Shown: positions 7,863 through 17,640, numbered from the stretch's first letter. The stretch: 64,000 nucleotides of DNA from Lachnospiraceae bacterium (GCA_910576335.1 CAJTIU010000019.1:1-64000); one strand, 5' to 3'. Notes: generated by a model from the letters alone, not told the origin. Numbers and translations are program-made.

Positions 7863-10079
7863 ATGAAAAAACGGTTTGATCTTTTTGCATATAGAATAAT
7901 ACTGGCTGTTACATTTTTCCTGAGCATTCTGATTTGTGCAGGAGCAGTTGCATATGCGCAGGAGAATCTCTTTGTCGATTTGTTTTCTGGTTCAATACGG
8001 CTGATTCTCCCGATTTTACTGTCTGTGATGATTTGCGTATTAATTATGCTTTTGTATCGCTGTTTCGACAGACTAGACCACAGGAGGCTGGTGATATGCG
8101 TATGTGTGATGTTTGGGCTGATGGCAGCTGGTTTTACAATTATGATCTGCTGCTTTAGGTCTGTTCCATATTCGGATGCCTTGAATGTGCAGGATACGGC
8201 AATGTATTTTGCAAAGACAGGAAGCAGGTCCCTGCCCCGGGATGGGGTGCACGCAGAGTATTTTGGCAAGTACTCGAATAATTACTTTCTGACGATATTA
8301 TGTTCCTGGCTGTTCAGACTGCTGCTGAAAGCAGGGATTCAAGATATATATACCCCTTTGGTTGTTTTATCCGTGACTGGTATTATGACAGCAGTATTGT
8401 TCATGTATCTGACAGGGGTGAGGATAGGGGGAATCCGGACAGGTGCAAAGATTCTGGCTCTTTGTGTGATGAATCCGGTATATTATGTGCTGGTACTATG
8501 GGTGTATACGAATGTGCTCAGCATTCCGGTCATGATGGCGGTTGTATATTTTGGAATATGCATTTACCAGGAGAAGAGGAGGGGGCATTGGATTTTTGCA
8601 TGTATCATGGAAGCGGCAAGCAGTGTGATCGGTTATTTTATACGTCCGACGGCAGTAATTCCGCTGATTGCATTCATGATCTGCGCCGTATTGTGGGCAG
8701 TCAGGAAAAAGGAAAACAGGTACAGGCTGATCCGGTGCGCGGTCATCTGTATGGTTACAGGAGTTATTTTGTTTCAGGGAATATCAAGATTGAATGAACG
8801 TTATTTTTCTTCGGTTTCTGACAAGAATTTTCCCATTACACACTGGCTAATGATGGGATCTCACGGTGAAGGAAAGCATAATTTTGAGGATCTCAGATAC
8901 ACGGAGAGCTTTGATACAAAAAAGGAAAAGACAAATGCAACCGTCAGGAAGCTTATGGAAAATTACAGAGAGGCCGGGAAAGCAGAGCTTGTGTCATTTT
9001 TCTACAATAAGATACTCGTTTCCTGGAGCCCTGGAGACGGGATTGAGATTCTTCCCAAGGCGGCGCAGGACATGAAGCAGACAAAGCTGTATTCGTGGAT
9101 TTTGGGAGACAGGATGGACCTGTTCCGGCTTTATTGCTGTGCATTCCGGATTGCCAGTCTGCTTTTGATTATTGTGGGGATACAGTCCCTTTTAAGGAAG
9201 AAAGAGATCCATGCATATCAGTTTGTGTTCGTTCTGTCGCTTTTTGGCGGAATCCTGTTCTATTGTTTCTGGGAGGTTAAGGGCTCTTATACAGCGCCGT
9301 TTATTTATATCATGCTTCTGACCGGCATGCAGGGCGCAGATGTGCTGGCAGACATGGTTCCGGCTATAAGAGAAAGGCTTAAGATACGGGAGAGATACTG
9401 GGAAATATCAGCAGTGTTTGCAGGTATCCTGTTCGTATGTCTGGTAAGCTTTCATGGAATGACGGATACGGCAATTGATCATAAGGACTTTGGTATATAC
9501 AATTCCGGTAAACGTTCTGTGAGGCCGATCAGGGAAGCAGGAGGGATAAGGGAGCTGACACAGGAATTTTATGCAGAAAAGCCGTTGAACTGTATTGAGC
9601 TCTGTGCTGAGGCTGACAGGACTGCAAAAAGGTCAGATGCCGGTTATCACGTAAGGCTCCTTGATGAGGAGGAGCGGGAAATATATACCGGTGAGATTCA
9701 CGCAAAAGAGATTCTGCCAGAAGGAAGGATTGTGCTAAAAACGCAGGAAATTGTCCCAAAGGGAAGGCAGAAGTATAAACTTGTGCTTCAGCGGCTGGAA
9801 GCTGGCAGCGGCAATCTATATATGAAGCAGAGGTCGAATGAATATATTGATTTGTATGAGGGCGTATTGACTGTAAATGGGAAGGAGCGGATGAATGACC
9901 TTTTCCTTCAGACTTATAGAGCATACAGGGGAAAATGGTGTTCAAAAAGAGCCGGTGCAGTTCTGTGCGGCAGTTTATTTGCGGCAGCAGTACTTTTGTA
10001 TCTGTGGCTTCGCAGGGAGGAGAATCATGAGCAAGATAAAACAAGTTCCAGTATTATATATAGTGATCCCCTGTTATAA
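7863..10079 (+). CDS. GT-C fold membrane glycosyltransferase (GT39-like), polyprenyl-phosphate-sugar dependent
   Basis: A 738-residue polytopic protein with at least ten hydrophobic segments in its first ~550 residues and a hydrophilic C-terminal part before a last membrane segment. An acidic motif in the first outside loop (PYSDALNVQDTAMYF) fits GT39/PMT-like GT-C enzymes, which take a sugar from a polyprenyl-phosphate donor and add it to an acceptor outside the membrane. Its 3' end overlaps a GtrB-like gene, and a GtrA-like gene follows, making a three-part glycosylation system comparable to YfhO/CsbB/GtcA-type teichoic acid decoration. The start is uncertain: ATG 7863 and GTG 7830 are both possible, and AGGAGG at 7801 is too far from either. 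Acceptor and sugar are unknown. Confidence 0.7.
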   Translation: MKKRFDLFAYRIILAVTFFLSILICAGAVAYAQENLFVDLFSGSIRLILPILLSVMICVLIMLLYRCFDRLDHRRLVICVCVMFGLMAAGFTIMICCFRSVPYSDALNVQDTAMYFAKTGSRSLPRDGVHAEYFGKYSNNYFLTILCSWLFRLLLKAGIQDIYTPLVVLSVTGIMTAVLFMYLTGVRIGGIRTGAKILALCVMNPVYYVLVLWVYTNVLSIPVMMAVVYFGICIYQEKRRGHWIFACIMEAASSVIGYFIRPTAVIPLIAFMICAVLWAVRKKENRYRLIRCAVICMVTGVILFQGISRLNERYFSSVSDKNFPITHWLMMGSHGEGKHNFEDLRYTESFDTKKEKTNATVRKLMENYREAGKAELVSFFYNKILVSWSPGDGIEILPKAAQDMKQTKLYSWILGDRMDLFRLYCCAFRIASLLLIIVGIQSLLRKKEIHAYQFVFVLSLFGGILFYCFWEVKGSYTAPFIYIMLLTGMQGADVLADMVPAIRERLKIRERYWEISAVFAGILFVCLVSFHGMTDTAIDHKDFGIYNSGKRSVRPIREAGGIRELTQEFYAEKPLNCIELCAEADRTAKRSDAGYHVRLLDEEEREIYTGEIHAKEILPEGRIVLKTQEIVPKGRQKYKLVLQRLEAGSGNLYMKQRSNEYIDLYEGVLTVNGKERMNDLFLQTYRAYRGKWCSKRAGAVLCGSLFAAAVLLYLWLRREENHEQDKTSSSIIYSDPLL

Positions 10080-11016
10080 CGAGGAGGAGGTGCTTCCGGT
10101 TACCAGCGGCATTTTTCTTAAAAAGGTCAGGGATTTGGTCTCTTCGGGAAAAATCAGTGATGACAGCAGAATCCTGTTTGTCAATGACGGTTCCAGAGAT
10201 GCAACCTGGCAGATTATTACTGAGCTTGCAGACAGGGATGAGCATTTCATGGGCATCAGCCAGAGCAGAAACAGGGGGCATCAGTATGCGGTACTTGCAG
10301 GGCTGATGGAGGCAAAGGATCAGTGTGATATTACGATCTCAATTGATTGTGACGGACAGGATGATATTAATGCCATGGACAAGATGGTGGATGAATATCT
10401 GGCAGGCTGTGAGATTGTATACGGGGTGCGTTCGAAACGGGATACAGATACGATCTTTAAGCGGGCGACAGCAGAAGGATTTTATAAGGTTATGAATTTT
10501 ATGGGTGCGGAGGTGGTGTTCAACCATGCGGATTATCGCCTGGTTTCCAGCAGGGTACTGCAGGAATTCCAGAACTTTAAGGAAGTGAATATTTTCCTAA
10601 GAGGAATGATACCGCTTGTGGGCTTTAGGAGTACATCCGTGTATTATGAGAGGGCGGAGCGAATTGCAGGAGAGAGTCATTATCCTCTTAGAAAAATGCT
10701 GGCGCTTGCCTGTGACGGTATTACGAGTCTGTCCATCAAGCCAATCCGTATGATTACCTCCCTGGGACTTCTGGTAGCAGTTTTAAGTTTTATTGGCATT
10801 ATCTGGGCAGTGACAGGAAATCTGACTGGCGCTACGGTGTCGGGCTGGGCAAGCATTATCTGTATTATATGTTTTGTGGGCGGCATCCAGCTGCTCTGCA
10901 TCGGGGTGATTGGAGAGTATATAGGAAAGATTTATATGGAGACAAAGGCGCGCCCCCGTTATATTATCAGTGAAAGGACATATGAAAAAACTTGTGAAAA
11001 GGAAGGACAACAGTGA
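10027..11016 (+). CDS. GtrB-like polyprenyl-phosphate glycosyltransferase (GT2)
   Basis: A 329-residue GT2 enzyme that loads a nucleotide sugar onto a polyprenyl phosphate at the inner membrane face. The N-terminal GT-A domain has YIVIPCYNEEEVLP, NDGSRDATW and a DCDGQDD metal/sugar motif. Two C-terminal membrane helices (about 240-305) and the 'GVIGEYIGKIY' tail are typical of the GtrB/DPM1-like group. ATG 10027 follows GGGAGG, and the gene overlaps the upstream GT-C gene by 53 bases, which suggests translational coupling. It probably makes the lipid-sugar donor used by that GT-C protein. Confidence 0.9.
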   Translation: MSKIKQVPVLYIVIPCYNEEEVLPVTSGIFLKKVRDLVSSGKISDDSRILFVNDGSRDATWQIITELADRDEHFMGISQSRNRGHQYAVLAGLMEAKDQCDITISIDCDGQDDINAMDKMVDEYLAGCEIVYGVRSKRDTDTIFKRATAEGFYKVMNFMGAEVVFNHADYRLVSSRVLQEFQNFKEVNIFLRGMIPLVGFRSTSVYYERAERIAGESHYPLRKMLALACDGITSLSIKPIRMITSLGLLVAVLSFIGIIWAVTGNLTGATVSGWASIICIICFVGGIQLLCIGVIGEYIGKIYMETKARPRYIISERTYEKTCEKEGQQ

Positions 11017-11423
11017 GGAAAATGAAGAAACCAATAGACTGGGTGACAATAAAATTTCTGATTGTAGGAGTCATTAACACACTGGTTGGGACAAGCGTTA
11101 TGTTTCTGTTCTATAATGTCTTCCATGCGGGATACTGGGTGGCATCGGCCCTGAATTATATTGTGGGAAGTATTGTCAGTTTTTTCCTGAACAAATACTT
11201 TACATTCAAGAGCGGAGAAAAATCACTTAGCGAGGTGCTGCGTTTTATAATCAATATTACGGTCTGCTATATTCTGGCCTACGGGATCGCAAAGCCGTGC
11301 GTGCACTCCCTGTTGGGCAGATATTCCCTGACAGTGCGGGACAACGCAGCTATGTTGGTGGGGATGTGCCTGTTCGTAGTTCTGAATTACATCGGACAGA
11401 GATTCCTTGTTTTCAAAAGGTAA
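11013..11423 (+). CDS. GtrA family membrane protein, probable lipid-sugar flippase
   Basis: A 136-residue protein with four hydrophobic segments matching the GtrA family (KFLIVGVINTLVGT near the start, FFLNKYFTFKS in the middle, GQRFLVFKR at the end). Members are thought to move polyprenyl-phosphate sugars across the membrane. I use the GTG at 11013, which overlaps the stop of the GtrB gene (GTGA) and has AAGGA five bases upstream; ATG 11022 is the alternative. It completes the GT-C / GtrB / GtrA cassette. Confidence 0.88.
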   Translation: MRKMKKPIDWVTIKFLIVGVINTLVGTSVMFLFYNVFHAGYWVASALNYIVGSIVSFFLNKYFTFKSGEKSLSEVLRFIINITVCYILAYGIAKPCVHSLLGRYSLTVRDNAAMLVGMCLFVVLNYIGQRFLVFKR

Positions 11424-11465
11424 CAGTTCAGCCAAGGACTTAAGAATATCTCAAGATTCTGTGGA

Positions 11466-11494
11466 TTGCGGAAGTAGCCAGAAGATGTTATAAT
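11466..11494 (+). promoter_or_regulatory. sigma-A promoter for the glucosaminidase operon
   Basis: TTGCGG (11466-11471), exactly 17 bases, then a consensus TATAAT (11489-11494). It leads into a ~110-base leader before the glucosaminidase. Confidence 0.65.
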
Positions 11495-11518
11495 GATTCA
11501 GATAATGTAACTAAATGT

Positions 11519-11544
11519 GTAACTGTGAAGGCGCCGGCAGTTAC
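11519..11544. repeat. GTAACTG...CAGTTAC short inverted repeat, copy 1
   Basis: A 7-bp inverted repeat (GTAACTG / CAGTTAC) encloses TGAAGGCGCCGG. A related copy, sharing GTAACTGTGAAGG, lies in the glmS leader at 59478-59504. Both sit in 5' leaders of envelope genes. Function is unknown. Confidence 0.6.
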
Positions 11545-11615
11545 TTTCATGTAATGCTGCAGGTGTCAGACAGCTGCCAGATTATGAGGGATCAGATGAT
11601 TAAGGGAGAAAGATC

Positions 11616-14117
11616 ATGAAATACTATAGAATATTATCATTCATACTGACAGGTGTGTTATTATGCGGAACTGTTTCTTTTGCCGCAGAGCCTGAGAGCA
11701 GGAAAACAGAGGGAACACCTGCTGCTTTTTTTAAGGATGCAGATGGGTCTGGGAAGGATGAGAAGGGTCCGGAAATCCCGGAGGATGATCAGAATGTCAC
11801 AAACAATCAGGATACAGATAGAAGCCAGGATACAGACGCAGGAAACCAGGATACCGCGCCAGGAGGCACAGGAAGCCTGACGGATGGCCAGGGGAGCAGT
11901 GGAAGCCAGGGGACGGATACCGTAAGTCCGGATATACCGGTTTTTGGAAATCAGGACATGGCAGGCCAGACCGGGCCGGACAAGCCGGAAACTGGCGGGC
12001 CAGGAGAAGCCAGTGCAGATATTCAGGACAGTTCAGGTGATCTGGGAGTACCGTCAGATGATATGACAGACAGCCTGGATACAATCGATGAAGTGAAGAT
12101 GGAAGCCGGACCCGACAGTGGGACAAGCAGTCTTCTTGCCGGATATGAACGCTGGCTTGGCGCATATGGAGCGCGTACAGTTCCGGCAGACTACAATACG
12201 GAGCTTGCAAAATTTCCAGAGTCCTACAGAGGATATCTGGAAGCACTTCACGGGAAGCATCCGGGATGGGTCTTTGTTGCGGTGGATACAGGCCTTGACT
12301 GGAACCAGGTGGTAAAGGCACAGGCCTCCGGGAACCGGAGCCTGATTCCAATCACCTCCGGGAATCTGCTTCTCAGCAGGGCCCCCGGGGATTACAATGC
12401 ATCAAGGGGAACCTATGTTCCGAAAGACGGACTATCATGGGTAACTGCCAGCAGACCGGCGATCGCATACTATGCAGATCCAAGGAATTTCCTGACAGAG
12501 GAATATATCTATATGTTTGAGGCGCTGGATTACAATGAGAGCTGCCATAGTGTGCAAGGTGTGGAGGCAGTCCTGGCAGGAACGGATCTGGCGAACAGGA
12601 AGATATCCTATATAAATAAGAAAGGGCAGACAGTCTCTCTTGATAAGACTTACGGACAAGTAATCTTTGCAGCAGGAGCGGAGCATAACGTAAGCCCTCT
12701 TTTCCTTGCAGCAAAGATCAGACAGGAGACGAGCGCCAGCCTGAAGAATGGAAGCATCTCCGGGAACTTTTCCTACGGAGGTGTGTCCTACAGGGGCTAT
12801 TATAACTTTTTCAACATCGGAGCCACATCCACTGCTACAGGCTCTGCCGTAGCCAATGGGCTCTCTTATGCAAAAGGAAAATCAGGCTACGGACGTCCGT
12901 GGAACTCCCCGGTCAAATCCATTGACGGAGGGGCCCAGTTTCTGGCACAGTCCTACATTGCAAGAGGGCAGAATACTATATATTTCGAAAAATATAATAC
13001 GGTTGTGGAACCATATTATAATAACCAGTATATGCAGAATGTGACCGGAGCAGCATCAGAGGCGAGATCTACTTATACGTCCTATGACAATATGGGAATT
13101 ATGGAGAATCCTTATGTGTTTTATATTCCAGTGTATAAGAACATACCTGCACATACGAATCAGATTAAGATTAAGAAGTCTGTAAAGAAAGGAAAGACAA
13201 CTGCTGCTGTTAATCTGCGTAAAGGTCCTTCTGCCGGACACAAGAGCATTGTAAAGATTCCAAAGAATGCATCAGTGAAAGTGGAAGGCGGTATCTTTAC
13301 AGATAAGGAGACAACTGTTCTCCAGCAGCTTTCCAATCCTTACTGGCTAAAGGTTACATATAAGTCTGAAACCGGATATATCTCGTCTGCTTACCTTAAG
13401 ATGAATGCAGATAAGACGGTCAAGGTGAGAAAGACAAAACAGATAAGCGTCAGTGGCGCAGGGGAGAACGAGACAATCTACTATGAGAGCAGCAATCCTG
13501 CAGTAGCAACCATAGATGATGAAGGTGTTGTGAAGGGTGTCAAAAAGGGGACCTGTATGATTTATGCAGTATCCGGCTGTGGCAAGACTATGGATGTAGT
13601 GGGAATTACAGTAGGTTCCTCCACATCATCCCCATCGTCCCTCACCGCACCCAGGCTGAAATCAGCAGTGGGCTATTCTTCTTATATTAAGGTGAACTGG
13701 GAGAGGTCAGCAAAGGCATCCGGATATTATGTGTACCGTAAGACATCCGGAGGAAAATGGATCAAGATTGCCGTAGTAAAAGGCGTGAATCAAGTGTCTT
13801 ATAAGGATAAAACTGCAAAGAAGGGAAAAACCTATTATTATACAGTCCGGGCATATAACAGCAGCGGCCAGAGCTCATACAATACCAAAGGCGTCAAAGG
13901 AAAAAGGGTAAAGTATGCTGCCTACAAGACGAAGACAGCGGTACTGTACCGGAGCGGTCCTGGAACATCCTATGCACAGAGGGGATCGCTGAAAAAGGGT
14001 ACATCAGTTAAAGTTGTCAAGGGCTGGTCGAAAAGGTCAGATGGATATAAATGGTATAAGATCTATAAGAGTAAGAAATATTATTATGTAGCATCAAAAT
14101 TTCTGAGGAGAAAATAA
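11616..14117 (+). CDS. secreted N-acetylglucosaminidase with SH3b, Big2 and FN3 domains
   Basis: Peptidoglycan hydrolase of the glucosaminidase (LytD/GH73-like) group. The 833-residue protein has a signal peptide (about 1-24), an Asp/Gln/Gly-rich low-complexity linker (about 30-165), a catalytic region (about 190-495), an SH3b-like domain (about 525-605), a Big2-like domain (about 605-672, with YYESSNPAVATIDDEGVVKG), an FN3-like domain (about 680-765) and a final SH3b domain (about 770-833). The probable catalytic Glu is in AAKIRQETS (Glu371), followed by YGGVSYRGYYNFFNIGA. The C-terminal FN3 and SH3b modules resemble those of the GH25 muramidase at 5.4 kb, suggesting a shared binding target. 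It starts at ATG 11616 with GGGAGA upstream. Confidence 0.88.
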   Translation: MKYYRILSFILTGVLLCGTVSFAAEPESRKTEGTPAAFFKDADGSGKDEKGPEIPEDDQNVTNNQDTDRSQDTDAGNQDTAPGGTGSLTDGQGSSGSQGTDTVSPDIPVFGNQDMAGQTGPDKPETGGPGEASADIQDSSGDLGVPSDDMTDSLDTIDEVKMEAGPDSGTSSLLAGYERWLGAYGARTVPADYNTELAKFPESYRGYLEALHGKHPGWVFVAVDTGLDWNQVVKAQASGNRSLIPITSGNLLLSRAPGDYNASRGTYVPKDGLSWVTASRPAIAYYADPRNFLTEEYIYMFEALDYNESCHSVQGVEAVLAGTDLANRKISYINKKGQTVSLDKTYGQVIFAAGAEHNVSPLFLAAKIRQETSASLKNGSISGNFSYGGVSYRGYYNFFNIGATSTATGSAVANGLSYAKGKSGYGRPWNSPVKSIDGGAQFLAQSYIARGQNTIYFEKYNTVVEPYYNNQYMQNVTGAASEARSTYTSYDNMGIMENPYVFYIPVYKNIPAHTNQIKIKKSVKKGKTTAAVNLRKGPSAGHKSIVKIPKNASVKVEGGIFTDKETTVLQQLSNPYWLKVTYKSETGYISSAYLKMNADKTVKVRKTKQISVSGAGENETIYYESSNPAVATIDDEGVVKGVKKGTCMIYAVSGCGKTMDVVGITVGSSTSSPSSLTAPRLKSAVGYSSYIKVNWERSAKASGYYVYRKTSGGKWIKIAVVKGVNQVSYKDKTAKKGKTYYYTVRAYNSSGQSSYNTKGVKGKRVKYAAYKTKTAVLYRSGPGTSYAQRGSLKKGTSVKVVKGWSKRSDGYKWYKIYKSKKYYYVASKFLRRK

Positions 14118-14142
14118 AAATAGAGAAAAAGGAAAAGTAAAA

Positions 14143-15069
14143 ATGAAGAAAACAACATTAGTCATAATGGCAGCAGGAATCGGGAGCAGATTCCGAGGAG
14201 GCATTAAACAGCTGGCGCCGGTAGGCCCGAATCAGGAAGTGATTATGGAGTATTCCATCTTTGATGCTATTGAGGCAGGGTTTAATAAAGTTGTATTTGT
14301 AATCAAGAAGGATATAGAGAGTGAATTCAGGGCAGCGATTGGAAACCGAATAGAGAAGCAGGCGGAAGTGGCATATGTCTACCAGGAACTTACGGATATT
14401 CCAGACTGCTTTCTGGAGAAATTTCACTCCAGAACGAAACCCTGGGGAACAGGTCAGGCGATTCTCTGCTGCAGAGATGTGGTACAGGAACCGTTCCTTG
14501 TTATTAATGCAGATGATTACTACGGAAAGGAAGCCTACAGGGAAGCCTTTCACTACCTGAATCAAGAACAGACATCTGCAGGGCAGATGAACATTGGCAT
14601 GGTAGGATTTGTCCTGAAAAATACACTGAGTGATAACGGAACCGTGACAAGAGGCGTCTGCCGGGTGGGAGAGGACCATATGCTGGAGGCAATCCGGGAG
14701 ACCTATGGAATTGAAAAGCGGGGGGAGCAGGTGTATGCCGAGAGGAACGGTGAAGAGATTACACTGAATCTGGACGCAGTTGTGTCCATGAACATGTGGG
14801 CCTTAAGACCGGAATTTTTTGAGATACTGGAAAAAGGGTTTTCAGAATTCCTGGAAAGAATTTCCCCGGATGAACCGAAGGCAGAGTATCTTCTGCCGGC
14901 AATTATCGGGGATCTGCTTCTGAACGGAAGGACCCGGGTGAAGGTGCTCAGGTCAAAGGACAAATGGTTCGGAGTCACATACAAGGAAGATAAGGAGACA
15001 GTCGTTCAGTGCATCCGGGAGTTGGTTGAAAAAGGTGAATATCCTGAGAAGCTGTTCGAAAGAGTGTAA
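14143..15069 (+). CDS. sugar-1-phosphate nucleotidyltransferase-like protein
   Basis: A 308-residue cytosolic nucleotidyltransferase that joins an NTP and a sugar (or alcohol) phosphate to make an activated precursor. The N-terminal signature is VIMAAGIGSRFRGGIKQL (about 7-24), with a nucleotide-binding Gly-rich loop, and INADDYYG supplies the metal-binding Asp residues. The loop and length differ from GalU or RmlA, so I do not name a substrate. It lies 25 bases after the glucosaminidase and before the priming transferase, so it may supply a sugar nucleotide for the glycan made here. Confidence 0.8.
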   Translation: MKKTTLVIMAAGIGSRFRGGIKQLAPVGPNQEVIMEYSIFDAIEAGFNKVVFVIKKDIESEFRAAIGNRIEKQAEVAYVYQELTDIPDCFLEKFHSRTKPWGTGQAILCCRDVVQEPFLVINADDYYGKEAYREAFHYLNQEQTSAGQMNIGMVGFVLKNTLSDNGTVTRGVCRVGEDHMLEAIRETYGIEKRGEQVYAERNGEEITLNLDAVVSMNMWALRPEFFEILEKGFSEFLERISPDEPKAEYLLPAIIGDLLLNGRTRVKVLRSKDKWFGVTYKEDKETVVQCIRELVEKGEYPEKLFERV

Positions 15070-15174
15070 AGATATGGAACGTGCTTTGGCGTCCTAAAGT
15101 TATGCCATTTCATAAAAGAAGAAAATGCATGATCTTTAGACACCTGTATCATAGAATTACATGGCGGTGAATGG

Positions 15175-16581
15175 ATGAAGAAACATTTGTACAAATTTGA
15201 AACAACACTGTGGCTTTTTGTGAAGGCGGTATTGTATCTGTCCATGATGGCAGCATTTATTAAGATACTGGGCAGAGAGAGCATCGGTCTTACGAGGTTA
15301 TCCCGAATGCTTGGTGTTACGATCCTGACATTCGTTGTAGTAGGGCTTTTGTTCCTGTCAGTATATGGAAAATATGACGTGGGACGGAGAAAGAGCAAGC
15401 CGATTATCTATTCTCTTACCCTGACAGTCATCTGCGCAGATATTGTCACATACCTGCAGCTTATGATTATGAGAACGAATACGCCGGACGTCAACCAGTT
15501 CCGGCTGAACAGTCTGGGACTTTTGGGGATTACGATGGTAGTTCAGATCCTGATCATTATTTTCTTCGCTTATGCGGGGAACTGGCTTTTTTTTAAATTT
15601 CACAGACCAGAGAAATGCTGTGTGATTACGTCCTCCCAGGACAGTCTGGATGAGATTGTATTTGCCATTAAGAGATATCAGAAGCAGTATGAGATTGCCA
15701 GTGTCCTGGATTACCATAGTGATAAAATGAAACGCTGCATCCGGGATGTGGATACTGTATTTATCTATGATGTGCCTGTAGAAGCCCGGACAGATATTAT
15801 GCGGTGGAGTTACAAGTATAAGGTGAATGTCTATTTTAATCCGGAGATTGAGGACATCATGGAACTGAATGCAAAACAGTATTCCCTGGATGACATGTAT
15901 CTGCTGAACAAAAATGTCAAGGCGCTGACCATGGAGCAGCGTATTATGAAGCGCCTGCTTGATATTGTCCTGTCACTTATCTTTGGTGTCATAACCCTGC
16001 CGCTGTGGCTTGGGGGGATGATTGCGGTCAAGATGTATGACGGCGGGCCAGTTCTTTTTAAACAGGAGCGTGCTACCATCAACGGCAGACGCTTTCAGGT
16101 CTACAAGCTTAGGACTATGAAGCAGAATGTGGAAAATTATTCGGCCACAAAAGGAGATGACCGGATTACGAAGCCAGGACTGTTTCTGCGCAAGACCAGG
16201 ATAGATGAGCTTCCGCAGCTCTGGAATGTGTTAAAGGGAGATATGACTTTCGTGGGTCCCCGCCCTGAGATGATTAAAAATGTTGAGACTTATACAGAAG
16301 AGCTTCCAGAGTTCAAATATCGTCTCCGCATGAAGGCAGGGCTTACCGGTCTGGCCCAGATTGCAGGAAAGTATAATACTTCTCCGAAGGACAAGCTTAT
16401 CATGGATATGATGTATATTGAGCAGTTCAGTATTCTGCGGGATATCCAGCTGATCTTCCAGACCGTGATTGTTCTTCTGAAGGCGGACAGCAGTACGGAG
16501 GCATTTGATAAAAAGAAGAGGCACTGCGAATATCGGTTTGAGAAGTGGGAGAAGGGGAAGGATAAGAAGGGGAATTCCTGA
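15175..16581 (+). CDS. polyprenyl-phosphate sugar-1-phosphate transferase (WbaP/CpsE-like)
   Basis: Starts glycan assembly by moving a sugar-1-phosphate from a nucleotide sugar onto undecaprenyl phosphate. The 468-residue membrane protein has four or five N-terminal membrane segments (about 10-145), a soluble middle domain, then the bacterial sugar transferase domain (about 257-460). Its motifs include KRLLDIVLSL with a membrane re-entrant helix, GPVLFKQER, VYKLRTM, TRIDELPQLWNVLKGDM, VGPRPE and KAGLTGLAQI. It is the only initiating transferase seen in the window, so it probably primes whichever polymers are made by the downstream glycosyltransferases. The first sugar cannot be told from the sequence. 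Confidence 0.93.
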   Translation: MKKHLYKFETTLWLFVKAVLYLSMMAAFIKILGRESIGLTRLSRMLGVTILTFVVVGLLFLSVYGKYDVGRRKSKPIIYSLTLTVICADIVTYLQLMIMRTNTPDVNQFRLNSLGLLGITMVVQILIIIFFAYAGNWLFFKFHRPEKCCVITSSQDSLDEIVFAIKRYQKQYEIASVLDYHSDKMKRCIRDVDTVFIYDVPVEARTDIMRWSYKYKVNVYFNPEIEDIMELNAKQYSLDDMYLLNKNVKALTMEQRIMKRLLDIVLSLIFGVITLPLWLGGMIAVKMYDGGPVLFKQERATINGRRFQVYKLRTMKQNVENYSATKGDDRITKPGLFLRKTRIDELPQLWNVLKGDMTFVGPRPEMIKNVETYTEELPEFKYRLRMKAGLTGLAQIAGKYNTSPKDKLIMDMMYIEQFSILRDIQLIFQTVIVLLKADSSTEAFDKKKRHCEYRFEKWEKGKDKKGNS

Positions 16582-16653
16582 ACTTTTGGAAATTGCCAAA
16601 GGAAAGCACTTTAAGAAAGATAATCTTGAGAAGCAATTTACCTCTAGAAATTT

Positions 16654-16682
16654 TTGACAAATAGGGCGTACTCTTGTATAAT
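16654..16682 (+). promoter_or_regulatory. consensus sigma-A promoter for the ABC exporter operon
   Basis: A perfect TTGACA (16654-16659), exactly 17 bases and a perfect TATAAT (16677-16682). This is the best-matching promoter in the window and predicts strong constitutive expression of the exporter operon, with a leader of about 80 bases. Confidence 0.9.
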
Positions 16683-16770
16683 AGGTGAAGCATGTATGGT
16701 CTGGAAAGCATGATAGTTACCCCAGCCATTTATATTTACAAAATATACACATGCACTAGGAGGATAAGTT

Positions 16771-17577
16771 TTGTTTACAAGTATAAAATACGTTTTAACG
16801 GAAAACCTTCAAAACATCCATAGAATTAGGTCAATTGCCAAATACGAAATCCTTGCCGACATGCGTGACAGCAAGCTTGGCGTATTCTGGAATTTCGCGA
16901 ATCCAGTAATTCAGGTACTGACCTACTGGTTTGTGTTTGGGTATGTATTCAACCGGAAGGATGTGGGGGAGATTCCATACCTTGTCTGGATGCTGGGCGG
17001 AATGGTGGTATGGTTCTTTGTGAGCCCATGCATTACAGATGGCTGTAATGCAGTGTTCAGAAAGGTAGATGTCATTACAAAGATGAAGTTTCCCGTAAGC
17101 ATACTGCCTATGACAGTTGTGTTAGAGAAGCTGTTTGACCATGTCTGCCTGATGATTATACTGGTAGTTGTGTTTGCTGCCCAGGGCTTCTACCCAAGCT
17201 GGCACTGGCTGGGACTGGTTTACTATCTGCTCTGTACGATTATATTTTCGGTATCTCTGTCACTTACTACATCCGTTCTCAACATGCTGGCGAGAGACAC
17301 CCGGAAGCTGATCCTGGCATGCATGAGGATGCTTCTATATCTGACACCGATTTTGTGGAATATTGAAAAGGTGGGTTATGGTTTAGTTTCGAAGATTATT
17401 TCCTGCAATCCGATTTATTATCTGGTGCAGGGGTATCGGGACTGCTTTTTCTATCATCGCGGATTTTTGGCCTATAGCTGGTCTATGGCATGGTTTTGGG
17501 GATTCACAGCTGTATTGTTCTTCTTTGGCAGCTATATGATGTACAAGTTTAAGACAAGATTCATAGATTTGATTTAG
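16771..17577 (+). CDS. ABC-2 polysaccharide/teichoic acid exporter, permease (TagG/Wzm-like)
   Basis: The 268-residue permease has about six membrane segments after an amphipathic N-terminal region with RSIAKYEILADMRDSKLGVFW, a mark of the TagG/Wzm exporter permeases. With the ATPase encoded next it would move a lipid-linked polymer to the outside. The start is TTG at 16771: AGGAGGA at 16758-16764 is spaced six bases from it, and no ATG lies at the right place. A 12-bp hairpin begins at the stop codon, between this gene and the ATPase gene. Confidence 0.92.
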   Translation: MFTSIKYVLTENLQNIHRIRSIAKYEILADMRDSKLGVFWNFANPVIQVLTYWFVFGYVFNRKDVGEIPYLVWMLGGMVVWFFVSPCITDGCNAVFRKVDVITKMKFPVSILPMTVVLEKLFDHVCLMIILVVVFAAQGFYPSWHWLGLVYYLLCTIIFSVSLSLTTSVLNMLARDTRKLILACMRMLLYLTPILWNIEKVGYGLVSKIISCNPIYYLVQGYRDCFFYHRGFLAYSWSMAWFWGFTAVLFFFGSYMMYKFKTRFIDLI

Positions 17578-17617
17578 TACACCCTGCGCTTGAGAGTATT
17601 TTTGCAAGGATGTACTA
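17575..17617. other. hairpin between permease and ATPase genes
   Basis: TAGTACACCCTGC (17575-17587), which includes the permease stop codon, pairs with GCAAGGATGTACTA (17604-17617), giving about 12 pairs with one mismatch and one bulge. No U-run follows, so it is more likely an RNA-stability or attenuation element than a terminator. Confidence 0.5.
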
Positions 17618-17640
17618 AAGAAAAGGACAGAGGTGATTAG

